A DNA stretch of 64,000 nt from Ceriagrion tenellum. Taxonomy: Eukaryota; Arthropoda; Insecta; Odonata; Coenagrionidae. The first letter of the stretch is position 1. Each line of letters begins with the position of its first letter. The stretch covers positions 81,274,419-81,338,418 of the forward strand of contig OY720641.1 in NCBI GenBank assembly GCA_963169105.1, in the 5' to 3' direction. The notes beneath the pieces are model-generated. The model was given only the letters and a program-made list of their open reading frames with translations, was not told the origin of the DNA and ran no database searches. Below, piece after piece: positions 1 through 11,639 of this stretch. The position numbers and the translations under genes are program-made.

Positions 1-388
1 CTCACAACTGCTAGAGAGATTAAGGTGGGAGCCCCTAGTGACTCGGAGGCTACACGCTAGGCTTTGCTTGCTTGAGAAATTTAAAACTGATGGGTTTCAG
101 TGGGACACCGAGAATATTATCATGACGCCTCACTACACCTCTAGGTTTGACAGAAGCGATATAATAATATAGATAAATTTTCGAACAGATAGGTCCAAAA
201 GCTCATTCTTTTCGCGTACAATAAGCGACCACAATAAAAACTGAGCTCAACTAAATACCCTCCCATAATACGCGTCACCGCTTCACCTTCCAAAACCTTA
301 TCCCTTGCATCATTACATGGCTGGTGTGCTAATATCCCATGCCACACGCCCATGTGGCAGTTTGCAGGATATTATGTAGATGTAGGAG
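1..388 (+). mobile_element. LINE-A 3' UTR fragment (copy 1)
   Basis: This stretch matches the sequence that follows the reverse-transcriptase ORF in the copy ending at 63866. It starts in the ctcacaac segment at the last codons of that ORF and runs through the box ggcggctcgcagggt (here degraded) to a tail tatgtagatgtagg. It contains only the 3' untranslated part, so it is a 5'-truncated retrotransposed copy or the tail of a copy that starts left of the window. The antisense ORF over this region is a recurrent shadow seen in every copy and is not a gene. Confidence 0.8.
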
Positions 389-2015
389 AAGTTACACTCA
401 ACATCCCTAATCATGATCCCTCCCAATCGTAGCGCTCCTGGCATCAATTCTTTTGAGAGCATCTTCCATCTCTTCATCAATGTCTTCCACTGTCTAGCTA
501 TTACCCTTATTTTTATCACTAAGACCTATTCTGTCAATCTCATAAAGTCACACGATAAATCCAAACAAAAGACGTATAGTTCTTTCACATATATCAATTA
601 TCGAAGCGTCCACTAGACATTACCACTAATACCACCCAATATTTATAACCATATGTCTTCTGCTTATACCTACCGCAAACTCTTCTCAGATTCCTCATAT
701 ATCCTGTATTTTGCCCACATCTATGACCATAATAAGAAGCCAACTAGTAGGTACAAGAAACATAATTTCGTTAGCTGGAAACTATTGATTTCAACTAACA
801 GAAAATATGGTTCTGAAAAGAATCAGAACATATTCATAAATATCAGATAATGCACTGCTGCATCAATAAATCCTTCTGAAAGTGCTCAACTAAAATGTTA
901 TTATGGGTATAAACCTTTGAGCTAAATGAAAATTAAACGAAATCAATGGCAGACTCAAACGTTGAGGGTTTCACTTGGTGGAAGGTCGACTTTGTAATCA
1001 TCAATACTAAACTACATCAATACGTTAATCATAATCAACTATGCTACATCAATACAATATCGATAATCAGTCATTGTAATAATCAAACTTTGCGTCTTTC
1101 ACAATTTTATTATTGTGATTAAGGGAAAAAACTGCGGATGATACGAAGTTTAATTTACCACTTGGAATCAATGACCACGATTATCCATACAACTGTAACT
1201 TTAGTCCCTTTTTAAATATATTAAAATAAGTTCCAAGATTTTTTTGGCATATTCATTATCTAGCAACACTATGAAGAGTTATTAAATTATGGTGCCCATC
1301 GTTTTAGCAGGTTCAATGAACTCATTACAAAAAATTTGCAATCTCCAAGGAAAAAGTTGTGAGCACTTGTGAACAAACCACAGGAAACTTAACAGGTTAC
1401 TAACTTCTAGAGAGAAGGCGAACAACGAACAAGAGTCAAGTTTAACCCACGCCTACTGCAAGCGTGCCTATAATTCTTGTTCGAAACGTATGATTAGCTC
1501 TTAGGGACCGTCATATAAAGCAAATTCTACACATTACCCCACGCAATGCTCACACCCTCAAAGCAATCTATTCGCTCCTGAAGTGGCATTCTGAGGTTAA
1601 TCGAGACAATTGCCTCAATTTCTCTTCCTGTGGAAGAGGGAGAGCGGGAATAATTGGAACTTGTGCAGCTTCCACTGACACAAAACTACTCTCAAACTGT
1701 TTTTAGGGAAAACCAAGGAGGGGTGGTTGAGGCAACGCATACCGGAGTAAACTTTAGCGGTTCGAGAGGGTCCGAGAGCGAGGTGAGAAAGAGAGAGAAT
1801 TTATTCCACGAACAAATGAAGTTCAGGACATGTTCTTACACTAAATAATCAAGGGTTAATGACCGCAGTGCTCAAATTGTTCAAGAACAAGTGCCGCCAT
1901 CATAAAGAACTTTCAACAGAGTTGAAAACTTAAATAATTAACAATAGAAAAAATAAACTAAAGCATCCTACAAGAAGAGAAGAATCGTGCTTGACGTGGT
2001 GGTAAGAATTCATCA
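389..2015. other. No recognisable gene
   Basis: AT-rich sequence with only short random ORFs. One small stretch near 1718-1755 (caacgcataccgg) resembles the end of the dispersed repeat at 5533-5860, and may be a fragment of the same family. Nothing else was recognised. Confidence 0.4.
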
Positions 2016-2458
2016 TAATGAATGAGAGTAAGGACATTTTCCACTTAGATACATTTTATTCGACCTAGATTTCGATTCAGTACATCATAACCATGCAAAA
2101 ATAACAAAACAAGATTAAAAGGCACAAATAACGAGAACTTTGTTTCGTCATTTATTTATTTGAAAAAGTCCCAAAAACGGCACAAAGGCTTTTAACATAG
2201 GATGACTAACAAACATAAATTATAAGCATTAACAAAATATGAATTAATAACATACATAATAGCAGAAAATAGAATAGATACAGAAGAACATAAGAAAGTG
2301 GACGGGAGATAAGTTAACAGGATAGATGAGACTAATTTGCAGACCTGGTTAGTTAGGAAGGATTTGAAGGATTTGTGCCTAATACTGATGTAGTTTATTG
2401 AAACCTAGGTCGAATAAAATTTGTATAAGTGGAAAATTGCACTACTCACATTCATTAT
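2016..2458. repeat. Decayed inverted repeat with hammerhead-like remnants
   Basis: The left arm (about 2016-2090) and right arm (about 2385-2458) are inverted copies. Both contain ctaggtcgaataaaat followed by a tail ending in cattcattat. They agree at roughly four in five positions, with small indels. The spacer is about 290 bp, AT-rich and non-coding. The right arm holds CTGATG followed by GAAAC and the palindrome ACCTAGGT, the same stem III palindrome as the copy at 21221-21254. This looks like an older relative of the fold-backs at 42994 and 45635. No stem I pairing survives. Confidence 0.6.
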
Positions 2459-3672
2459 AAAACATCCCACTTTCCTCTGAGCCTTAAGGTGCAAGGCTCA
2501 AACCCAAACATTTAATACAAAGGGTGACATCAGTTACTTAAAATTTTGTACTCTGAAGTTAAATGATATACATAAAGGAAAAATAAAGTTTAAGCAAAAA
2601 ATGAAGTTGACTAAAAAATAAGTTTTACACAAAACGTAACTATGTTTTCCCACCTGACAATACAAAACATTACCGTTAAAATCAATAATGCAAGGACAGA
2701 TAACAGCATCAAAACTAGTTTTGGAACGAGTAATGGAAATTAGTGTTATTGAAGAAAAATATGAAACTCACGAAGAGAACCAAGGAACAGCGGCGGAGAG
2801 CTCGAGGGAAAAGGAGTTTCAAAAAGCCCACGTGAGGTCTTTCTATTTTCTCTTCTAATTCATTCCTCATCTGTAAACAGTAATCAAGCGGGAAAACGTT
2901 CTATCACTTACTCTTCCCTCAAATAAACATTGCCGGACATTTTTACGGACAATCTTTCGGAAAACCAACTGCATTTACATTCGAACTATGACTCTGACGT
3001 CGGAGCAAATTCTCCGAATGGGCATCATACGCCACATAATCTATACCTTTCGATTTTTTTTTCGTTACGCAGTCCGCAGATCGCGGGGACGACGCCGGCG
3101 AAGTGTTCCGCTAATGGAAAACCCTGGTAGAAACTCCAAGCGCATAACGATGGAGCCGCGAAATATCCACTTCATCGGGCACACTGTGTGAGATCATGCA
3201 TAAAATTACCATCTCATCTCGCGAGATGCATTCCCATTCCCCGCTCCTGAAACGCACGCGTCCCTGCACGCAAGCCTTAATCAAGGGAGCGTGTCATTTC
3301 TCTGCAGTCACGGCTGGACAAAATAATATCATACCACGGGACACCTCAATACATTGGTTGGCGAGCTGAAGTTATAGGCGGGAGAAGGACTAGCTTTCAC
3401 CAAGTGCTGCGGCGCGCGCCAAGCATACACCTACTAGGGAATATGGGAAAATTGATATTACTTCGTAAAATTCACCAAAAACTTGAAATTTTTGATAAAA
3501 ATAATTTGTAAAATGAAATATTTTGTAAGATTCCCCTATCCAAATAGCGTATGACTATTCAGACGTGTGCTTCTTTAGTAACTAAAGAAGAGAACCGAAT
3601 AGTCTAACCTCAATCAGAAGTTCCAGATCTAGTTCCATTGTATCCACCAAAGTTTCCGTGAGAATTAGAAAA
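2459..3672. other. No recognisable gene; GC-richer patch
   Basis: Non-coding by inspection. The part from about 2990 to 3420 is richer in G, C and CpG than its surroundings, but its two overlapping short ORFs have no recognisable motif. Confidence 0.35.
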
Positions 3673-3805
3673 CCTGGATAGCATAAAGGTCTGTGCATTT
3701 GTCCAGCGAACCAACGGTTCGTGGTTCGATTCTCGATCCAGGCCAAATTATTCTCATGGCAATTTCATCAAATTTGATCCGTTATGTTTGAAAATTCTCA
3801 ATCAG
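3673..3805 (+). mobile_element. tRNA-derived SINE fragment (copy 1)
   Basis: A tRNA-like head of about 70 nt runs from 3673 to 3742. Its ends cctggat and atccagg are perfect 7-nt complements, like an acceptor stem. A B-box-like ggttcgattc lies at 3723-3732. The tail (aaattattctcatggcaat) is shared with the copy at 6719, which supports a SINE over a functional tRNA gene. The anticodon region and A box are degraded. Confidence 0.6.
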
Positions 3806-3834
3806 AAAATTTCATAGCATTTAATTTTTTATAG

Positions 3835-3985
3835 TGGACGCTTATAGTGCACGGAAAGAACGAGTTCCTTCTCTCTCTGAAAAAATAAAAAATGAGCTAT
3901 ACTAAATACACTCCTTTTACCCTTCGTAACGTGGCTCCTTCAAGTATATACTGGGAATTTAATATGTAGAGAAACACAACCTAAA
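3835..3985. mobile_element. Rearranged LINE-A 3' UTR fragment with internal inversion
   Basis: Bases 3838-3870 are the reverse complement of a LINE-A 3' UTR segment (ctcgttctttccgtgc on the minus strand). Bases about 3885-3930 carry the next segment in forward orientation (gagctatactaaatacactc). A degraded tatgtagag lies near 3962. The order suggests a 5'-inverted insertion, as produced by twin priming, or a later rearrangement. Confidence 0.45.
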
Positions 3986-4235
3986 GAGTGACATTTCTGA
4001 ATCGTCTACTTTCATCATAATGGTTATTTCTTAGTTTGTCATGATATACTCAATACTGACATTTTTTTACCAATTGTTGGGCACGTGTATGTAAGTGTAA
4101 GTACCTCGGAGACGTCATGTCAGTTCCCCAAATGTAAATTTTTAAATCACACCAAAACAATCAGCGTTTTTCTTTTTTCACTATTTCTTGAGCGTTTTAT
4201 GGTACGTCAGGCCAATGGTGGGAAAATATTCTCAA

Positions 4236-4656
4236 TTCAAATATTTACTACATAGCAATAATACAGTGATTCACAACTTTTAGAGGGATTAATAAGGGAG
4301 CCCCTTGAGATTCAGAGGCTACACGCTAGGCTTAGGTTGCTTGTGAAAATTAGATATAGTGTGATTCAGAGCGACACAGAGAATGTTTTCATGACTCCTC
4401 ACTGCATCTCTGGATCTGACAGAAGCGATAAAATAAGAGAGATACACTGCCTAACAGATAAGTACAAAAACTCGTTCTTTCCGTGCACAATAAGCTACCA
4501 CTATAAAAACTGATCTCCACTAAATACACTCCCATCATACGTCACCATTTCACCTTCCAAAACCTTATCCCTTACACCTTTACATGGCTGGTGTCCTAAC
4601 ACCCTCTGGTACCCGCCCATGGGGCGGCTCAAAGGGTAGTATGTGGATGTAGAGTA
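4236..4656 (+). mobile_element. LINE-A 3' UTR fragment (copy 2)
   Basis: Homologous to the 3' part of LINE-A. It begins in decayed sequence matching the last codons before cacaactttt, and ends at atgtggatgtagag. It retains the blocks ggaggctacacgctagg, ctcgttctttcc and ccactaaatacactccc. A 5'-truncated insertion with no coding capacity. Confidence 0.8.
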
Positions 4657-5532
4657 TCTCATAATCACTCATTTTGGAGAGCAGTTGATATTTGCCACCA
4701 AGGTTGTTATTTCACTAAGAAACAATTTGGCGCATGAAGGGGAGGTTTTTCCCAAGTAAATCTCTCCCTCAGCGCTATTTGATGCACGGAATTCGTATTA
4801 CAGTTAACTATATTTTAGTGCAACACAACACAAATTACAGTATGATAGTTAACGTCTCTGGCCACCGCCATTCCTAAAATGGATGACACATTAATGAAAA
4901 CAACACAGTAACACCTGACTCACAAGAAAATGATGCCCAATCGGGATTTTTTTGTATAAGGATGAGGTAATAGGCCATTTATACTCTCAGTGTCTTGTCT
5001 TCCTCAACCTACTTGTCCATACTGCTATTTAAATTTCATCTCCCATTACCACCAAAAACATGTCCAACGAGTTCTTTCCTCCCTTATGCATTCTTTGATT
5101 TCCGCCCTTTTAAATGGCCTTCATATAACCATCACTTAATTCCTCGCCTTTGATTTTTTCTTTAAACAATTGTTTCCCCTGGGTTTCACTCAGTGAATTC
5201 ATTTCTCATCATGTGATGGTTGGAACCTCAGGGTTTATCGCCAGTTCTATCCTCATATATTTAATCATTTTACCACATATCTATGCGCCAAATAACTCAA
5301 ACCTTCAGTTAATCGACTTTTCGTCACATAATGTGCTTCAAAATGATACGACACGTGACGGAAACAGTTGAAAATTTCAGAAATCTGTCTCAGTCGGATT
5401 CGCATTACAGCATTAATTGAAGCTCAGAAGAATATTTCCGTGAAATTACGGTATTTTCAAATTCAATTTAAGTTCTTATTCATTTAAAATAAGTTTTTCT
5501 GGGAACACCTAGCTTCATCCTCATATTACATA
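4657..5532. other. No recognisable gene
   Basis: AT-rich, short ORFs only. The 73-codon ORF at 5150-5371 has no recognisable motif and is about the size expected by chance. Confidence 0.35.
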
Positions 5533-5860
5533 TTGTAATTTCTCCATTTACGTCGGAGATGCGTGTTGAAGAAGAGCGACGTACGTCGAAAGAACTTAAA
5601 ACGGATTCAGATATTCGTGACCAATTTAATTCCGCGATAAATCAAGGCGTTCATTTCAAAATTCGTTTCTTGCCTTTATCCCAGAAAAAAATGCTTTTTC
5701 AGATAGGATGATTATGTCTCAGTTATCAAAATTGCAAGCATATGCACATACGGTCTATTTGATTGGCTTTAAACAGGGAAAAATTTTCCGACGACCCTTG
5801 TCAGCACGGACGTAACATCGAATCGGACGTAAGTTGAAACAACGCATACCGGGGACTTTG
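5533..5860 (+). repeat. Dispersed repeat B, copy 1
   Basis: About 328 bp closely matching 59866-60189 in the same orientation. Shared blocks include tttacgtcggagatgcgtgt, agatattcg followed by gacc, attatgtctca, and ttttccgacgacccttgtca. It is non-coding. Near 5566-5590 it has a region resembling the hammerhead-like motif (gaagaagagcgac, then gtcgaaag), but the core is degraded. It may be a non-autonomous element; its class is unknown. Confidence 0.7.
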
Positions 5861-6718
5861 TATCTCTACAGCATCAAAGCATATCTCGTAATACTCATTA
5901 TTCCTAATGACACCGCGCTTGAGAAGAAACTCTATCGTACACCAATTTTTTCTTTCAATTTTCCTTAATTTTCGCTTCGGTTATTGAACACCCTAGAGTT
6001 CTTCTAGCAATTCTGATATGACTGCGAAGATTGCTAACATCTGGATAACAAAAAGGATAGGTATGTGGCGAGCGAGACATGGATCTCCCTGCCCCCATTC
6101 TAACCACTTCTTGCTCCCTTTCCTCTGAAAAGGAGCCAAACTGGAAGAGTACAGCACCGTCACTATTTAAAACATCGAATGTCGACACTTGTGATTTATC
6201 GAGGCAGTGATGGCAAAATAAAGATACGATCACTTAACACACAAGTCTGAATGGCTTGGCCATAATAAGACATAAGACCGCACATTGGATGATCCCTATT
6301 TATTTCCGGTTATATTACATTTTTTATTTCTTTTTACAGTATGCTTGCGAAGGCATCGGAGACGCTGTTGAGATGGCAGTAGTGGTTTTTCAATAAGTCT
6401 TCAGCGTATTTCCATTTTCGAGGCCCACTGTTTCGGTGGAATTTCAGCAGACTTTTTCTTCAGAAATGAGGGGGTGAAAGTAATGCCACCGAAAGTGTGG
6501 TATACGAAAATGGAACTACGTGGAATCAATGGAACTACGTAGATGAGAACCCGAGAAACGAAAACATTGTCAGTTTTCCAATAATTGCATATATAAATTA
6601 ATACTAACAATCACTCGCACATGTTCATGTACACCAAGGGATGAAGCGCAGACCATTACGATATTCAGACTTCCTAATTTACGTGAATTAGGAATCCTGT
6701 ATAAATACTTTACTAATA
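5861..6718. other. No recognisable gene
   Basis: Contains an ATG-initiated minus-strand ORF of 92 codons (5955-6233) with no recognisable domain. A short direct repeat (aatggaactacgt twice near 6508-6540) is present. Nothing else was recognised. Confidence 0.3.
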
Positions 6719-6855
6719 CTGGATTGAGAAGTGGCCTGCGCATTAGTCCGGTTAACCAAAGGACTGTGGTTCCATTCCCGGTTCAGGCCGAATTTTTCTT
6801 GTGGCAATTTCAACCTACTTCACCAGCTACGTTTGAATATTTTCACCGATTGGAG
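6719..6855 (+). mobile_element. tRNA-derived SINE fragment (copy 2)
   Basis: Same organisation as the copy at 3673. A tRNA-like head (6719-6788) has a B-box-like segment at about 6768-6778 and ends in ggttcagg. The shared tail follows (gaatttttcttgtggcaat, then cgtttgaatattttc). It is diverged from copy 1, so the family is old. Confidence 0.55.
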
Positions 6856-7347
6856 TCCACCGATAGCTCTTACAGTGTTTGACACTTAGATGTTCAACCA
6901 ATACAAATCATAATACATGTATAAGGAGCCGACTGTCCTGACTGACTGTCATAAAAGTTTACAAAAGCTTTATATTTCATACAACTTTCAATGATAACGG
7001 TACTTTGTATCGAACCGATTAGGATAAAAATGTTTCCGCATCAATGTAATAAGTTTCGTATTTTTTCCTCTCCAGGCTGCACCGATGAGACAAGAGTGGA
7101 AGAATTTAGAAGAACCGTCAGCCGAGATCATTTGCAGCATTGATACTGCCAGCATAAGACGGTGATGGTAAAATTATTGGGGTTTTTGGTTTTAGATTTT
7201 CGTAGCGATTAGATGTTTTTAGATTTTCTGGTTTTATATTTGAATTTTTTAAATATTGGGTATTTATTTATTTTTTTTTAAATCCGTGACAACAATGGTC
7301 GGTTTTCCAACGGTCCGACCAGATGAAATGCATACATCTTCTTCAGT

Positions 7348-7387
7348 CTCCTGACGACGTCCCCAGCAGGAGGAACGAAACGTTGAG
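7348..7387 (+). ncRNA. Hammerhead-ribozyme-like motif (7.35 kb)
   Basis: Stem I is CTC (7348-7350) with GAG (7385-7387). The core is CTGACGA (7351-7357), then one extra base. Stem II is GTCC with GGAAC (one bulged A). GAAAC ends at 7381, then GTT. Stem III would be only AC/GT. The extra base before stem II is also present in the other copies. The expected cleavage triplet is GTT rather than GTC. No TATA-like box is obvious upstream. It is followed about 100-200 bp later by a truncated LINE-A copy. Confidence 0.5.
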
Positions 7388-7479
7388 CCGTTAAAGTTCA
7401 TTACGCAGCAGTATAACCGAAAATGGTTGATACTAGTGCAATTAGTAGGATTATTAGCGAAATTGAGGAATGGTGGAGG

Positions 7480-8841
7480 GAAAACCGGCGTGCTTTTAAT
7501 CCAACGTATAACGTATTGTGTCTAAGAGGTAACAGAGTAACGTCTCATCCTACGAAGTCCTTTCTACACGACAGCCAAGCTTTAATTTCTTACATAGCAG
7601 TCAGTACGGCTTCCGTAAGGGCAGGTCCTGCGAAACACAGCTTATGCTCTTCCTTCATGATATGCTAAAATCAGTTTAATCTATTAAGCAAGTCGACGCG
7701 ATATTATTTGATTTCAAGAAGGCATTCGACAAGGTTCCTCACGAAAAACTCATATATAAATTGCAATCAGGCGGAGTTAATAGAAAAATAGTGAATTGGA
7801 TAAGTGACTTTCTCAGTGATCGAAAACAAAAAGTAGTTATTGATGGTTTTAGCTCTGATATGGCCGAAGTCACGTCCAGTGTTCCTCAAGGAAGCATGAT
7901 TAGCCTTCTTTTATTCATTATTTACATTAATGACCTAAGTTTTAGAGTTTGCAGTAAATTAAGATAATTTGCAGATGATACAGTTATCTACCATGAAATA
8001 AGTGAAGACGCGGACATCGAAGTTCTGTCATCTGACCTTAACAGCGTTCATTCGTGGTGACAGGAGTGGGGTTTAGAACAAAATATTAATAAATGCACCA
8101 CAGTTCACTTCCTGTGAAAGTCATCACAAAAATGCCATACCTATACTGTGGGTAGAGTAAACAAAATCTTCAGATATAGTCAAATATCTTGGAATTACCT
8201 TAACTTCTGATACATCGTGGGGATTACACATACAAAACATATGTGGCACAGTATTATGGAAACTGGGTTTTGTTAAACGTTTAATAGGAAGGTCCTCGGA
8301 TGACAAAGTCAAAGAGAGATGTTACTTCAATCTGGTTAGGACACACCTCAAATACGCCGCAAGCATTTGGGACCCTGGTCATATAGATTTAACCAAAAAA
8401 AATAATAAAATATAAAGGAAAGCACCGTGCTTCGTTAAAAACTACTACGAGCGTACATATAGTGTCTCACAACTTTTAAAGGTGGGAGCTCCTAGAGACT
8501 CGGAGGCTACACGCTAGGCTTACGGTTGCTTGAAAATTTCAGATCTAATGTTTTTCAGAGAGACAGAGAATAATATCATGACCACTCAGTACATTTTTAG
8601 GTTTGACAGATGCGATAAAATAAGAGAGATACATTGCCGAGCAGATAGGTACAAAAAACTCGTTCTTTCCGCGAAAAATAAGCGACCACAATAAAAATTG
8701 AGCTCCACTAAATACACTCCTATAATACATGTCACCATTTCATCTCCCAAAAACTTAAATCTTCACAGGGCTAGTGACCTAACACCCCCTGCCACACGCC
8801 CATGCGGCGGCTCGCAGGGTATTATATAGAAGTAGAAGTAG
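7480..8841 (+). pseudogene. LINE-A reverse transcriptase fragment plus 3' UTR (copy 3)
   Basis: A 5'-truncated non-LTR retrotransposon. Read across frames it gives RT landmarks: QYGFRKGRSCETQL near 7590-7640, FDFKKAFDKVPHEKL (catalytic motif A, D in FDFKKAFD) near 7708-7750, SSVPQGS (motif B) near 7876-7896, and FADDT (motif C) near 7969-7983. A stop codon directly precedes FADDT. Other stops occur near 7671 and 8058, so it cannot encode a working enzyme. The thumb region continues to about 8460 and the 3' UTR to 8841, ending in the agaagtagaagtag tail. The style is CR1/Jockey-like; clade assignment needs a tree. The start is uncertain; the clear homology begins near 7580. Confidence 0.8.
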
Positions 8842-11639
8842 CGATCGGGATCCCAAAGAAAACATTTCTCGCCACCGACGGCATTCAAACCTGGCCCCCG
8901 GAAATAGAAAGCCTTCCACACCGCCCAGACCCTGTGGGACTCGCAGCCAGTTAGGCAGTTGAGGAAGGGGCCATCCTTCAATTTCCCCACACATAACATG
9001 CCACCCCTTGCTTCGATGCTCCCTTAGGAGAATAAAGTCCCCTTGGTACTCCCTCCGCTTTCCTGAGTCCAAGACACAAGCACGCCCCGACCTCAAACAC
9101 CCCTAAAGGATACACGCACACACAATCCTCTCCATCCCATTTACGAAAAGCCCACCGCTTGTAAACCCCTCAGATACTACAGTCCCACGTGACCCATATC
9201 TCACATCACCCGCCCACCCACACTTACCGGGGTCGCCCATCGTCCCAGATCTCTTCCCTCCCACACCTATCCACCTTAATCTCCCGGCACCACCACCTTC
9301 CCAGAATTCCCACACCGTCGTCCTCTCACATCCAAAATTCATGCGACGTCCTTTTTACTGAACTATAGCAGGAAATGCATTCGTCAAACCTCTCGATCCC
9401 TCCCGCCTCCCAACACCAACGAAGCGTCCCGGTCCTCCACAAAAAAAATAAAGTTTTTTTCGCTGCCACAAATGCATTCCCACTTCGCTGAATGACGTGA
9501 AATTTGGAATTCTCTCTCTCCACCTATATTATTCTTTCTCCAGAGAAGATTATTTTCCGCTAGATTTTTGGATCGTGCCAAGTGGACGGTCCACGGCTTA
9601 AAAATTGAATTCCAGGTGGCCGTTCGCGATTTTTTTCGGCTCCTGCCGGCCCTGGCCACGCGCTCTCGCCGAAACTGTAGGCTACATTATTCAACTGTTT
9701 CCTTAATCGCGTAGTCGAGGCTCAGAGACCAAAGCGGAAATTACGCATTTGAAACCTCGCACGTCTGTATTTTACATAAAGGTTAGGTCTTCACTCAGAA
9801 CTCTGAATGGAACTTGAAAATGTTTCCAGTAGGTTTTTCGGGGAATAGACAAACAATCATGGAGAAATTTGCTAACAAAAATTTCGCCTATATTAGGATA
9901 GAATTAAAAATATTATTTTGTCTTTATACAGAAAGGAAAGAATTACACAACATTCTGAGAGGTAGGGATAGCACCTAAAAACCTTTGAAGACGTCGTTTT
10001 CTCTTTATTTGCCATCATAACCATCTCTTGTTATTTTGTTACTTACTTCAAACCTTGGAGCCATTTCGAGTGTCTATATTAAACACTGAATTTGAGGCCA
10101 TTTCAATCTGTCATCTCCGCGTATTAACAAATGTCCACTATTAAGTTTATTCTACGTATTCCTTTCAGCCCTTCATAAGTTCGTCGAAAATCCCTTTACT
10201 CTGAAACAATATTCCTGCCCAGTACATCCTCCCTCAGCATTCCGTTTCTTTGGCATACCCTCTTCATCGGATTCCACAACTAATATTTACATTCTCCTAC
10301 CTAACGGAATTTAACATTTCCTAGTTTTCCCTCCCTACATATCAGCAAACTCATGGAATCATGGACATAAAGTACACATCTGAGTAATACGGCAGTGATG
10401 CGAATATGCAGTTATACTATGATAAAAAGGACGTATGTAATGTACACCATGAACGACGCCATCCCCTGAATCAAACTAAGCATTATTTCTTAATTAATTT
10501 GCCTCGAATTCCCTCTAAACAACTCTCTTCTACTATTCTATACCTCATGCCTCAACGCAATTCTACTCTGTCATTATATCACTTTCACATTCAGCATCGT
10601 CCGTCTAACAATTTTGTGTCCGAAAAGGACTCAATACCTTCCATCATTTCAATCCATACTCATAAAATTATATCCTGGAAACTTTGGGCCTAATTGAGCA
10701 TGATAAGAAGGGAATGGTGACGCAAAATTAAAACTGATTATCTGCATCACAAAAGACAAATTATGCGCAAAAGATAACCAATGATGATACAGGAAACGGG
10801 TTGTAACTTACAAAAATGGGCAGTTGATAACAACATACGTTATGAGAATTTTTCATTCTACGATTTATCTAGTTCCAATTCAAGTATAATCTTTAGTATA
10901 ATATCTGGAAGCACAGAGACATGCGGGAGATATTATAAAAATATCCAATGAGAGCCTAACAGAAATCTTGATTTCAAAATATAATTGTAGGATTTAGAAC
11001 GACAATTTGAACAAATGTGACCTTCATTTAAATTGAGTGAACTAAATGGATACCCATACAACAGCAGTTTTTATGATAATGTGTTTTAAAATTAAATAGT
11101 TCTATGCTACAATTACGAGTAATTACAATTTAACCGAGATTATTTTAGGTGACAGTATTACATTAAGACCGCCATCACAATAGGATCACTTAAATATATA
11201 TTCCAACTTGCATGCTTCTTCTCAACAAAACATACCACATATTTTCATAGCCAGTAACCAAAAAAATTCTCACTAACTCAGACTTGACATCACCAAGATG
11301 CAAATTAACTTAAACGTAAATATCTATCGTTTACTCTTTCCTCACCCATCAAATTAGCGAAATATCAATTTTTTTATCATTTACTCTTCAGACACAGCTG
11401 TACATAATTCAGTCATACAAGATGAACTGATATTGTGTATTTATAGAACACCCGAAATACTTTAAAAATTTACGGCACATTATACTTAGGTTATTGAATT
11501 TACTGTAGAGAAGGCCGAGCATGAAAGTAGTGGAATCGACACACTCCGTGAAGCTGAAAAGGTATATTTTACTTCTACACTAAAAGTGAGATTTAGCTTC
11601 ATTCATTATTTGACATAAACGCCAGAAAAGATTTTCAGC
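8842..11639. other. No recognisable gene; C-rich tract
   Basis: Bases about 8870-9330 are GC-richer and strongly C-rich on the plus strand. This produces several overlapping minus-strand ORFs (8763-9659) full of W, G and R. They look like composition artefacts. From 9700 onward the sequence is AT-rich and non-coding by inspection. The 95-codon ORF at 10406-10693 has no recognisable motif. Confidence 0.3.

Noticed and set aside
3673..3742. A functional tRNA gene
   Set aside because: The acceptor-like ends pair, but the A box and anticodon region are degraded and the tail is shared with another copy, which fits a SINE.
8763..9659. Several overlapping minus-strand ORFs rich in W, G and R
   Set aside because: They sit on LINE-A 3' UTR and a C-rich tract; no conserved motif, and frames overlap.
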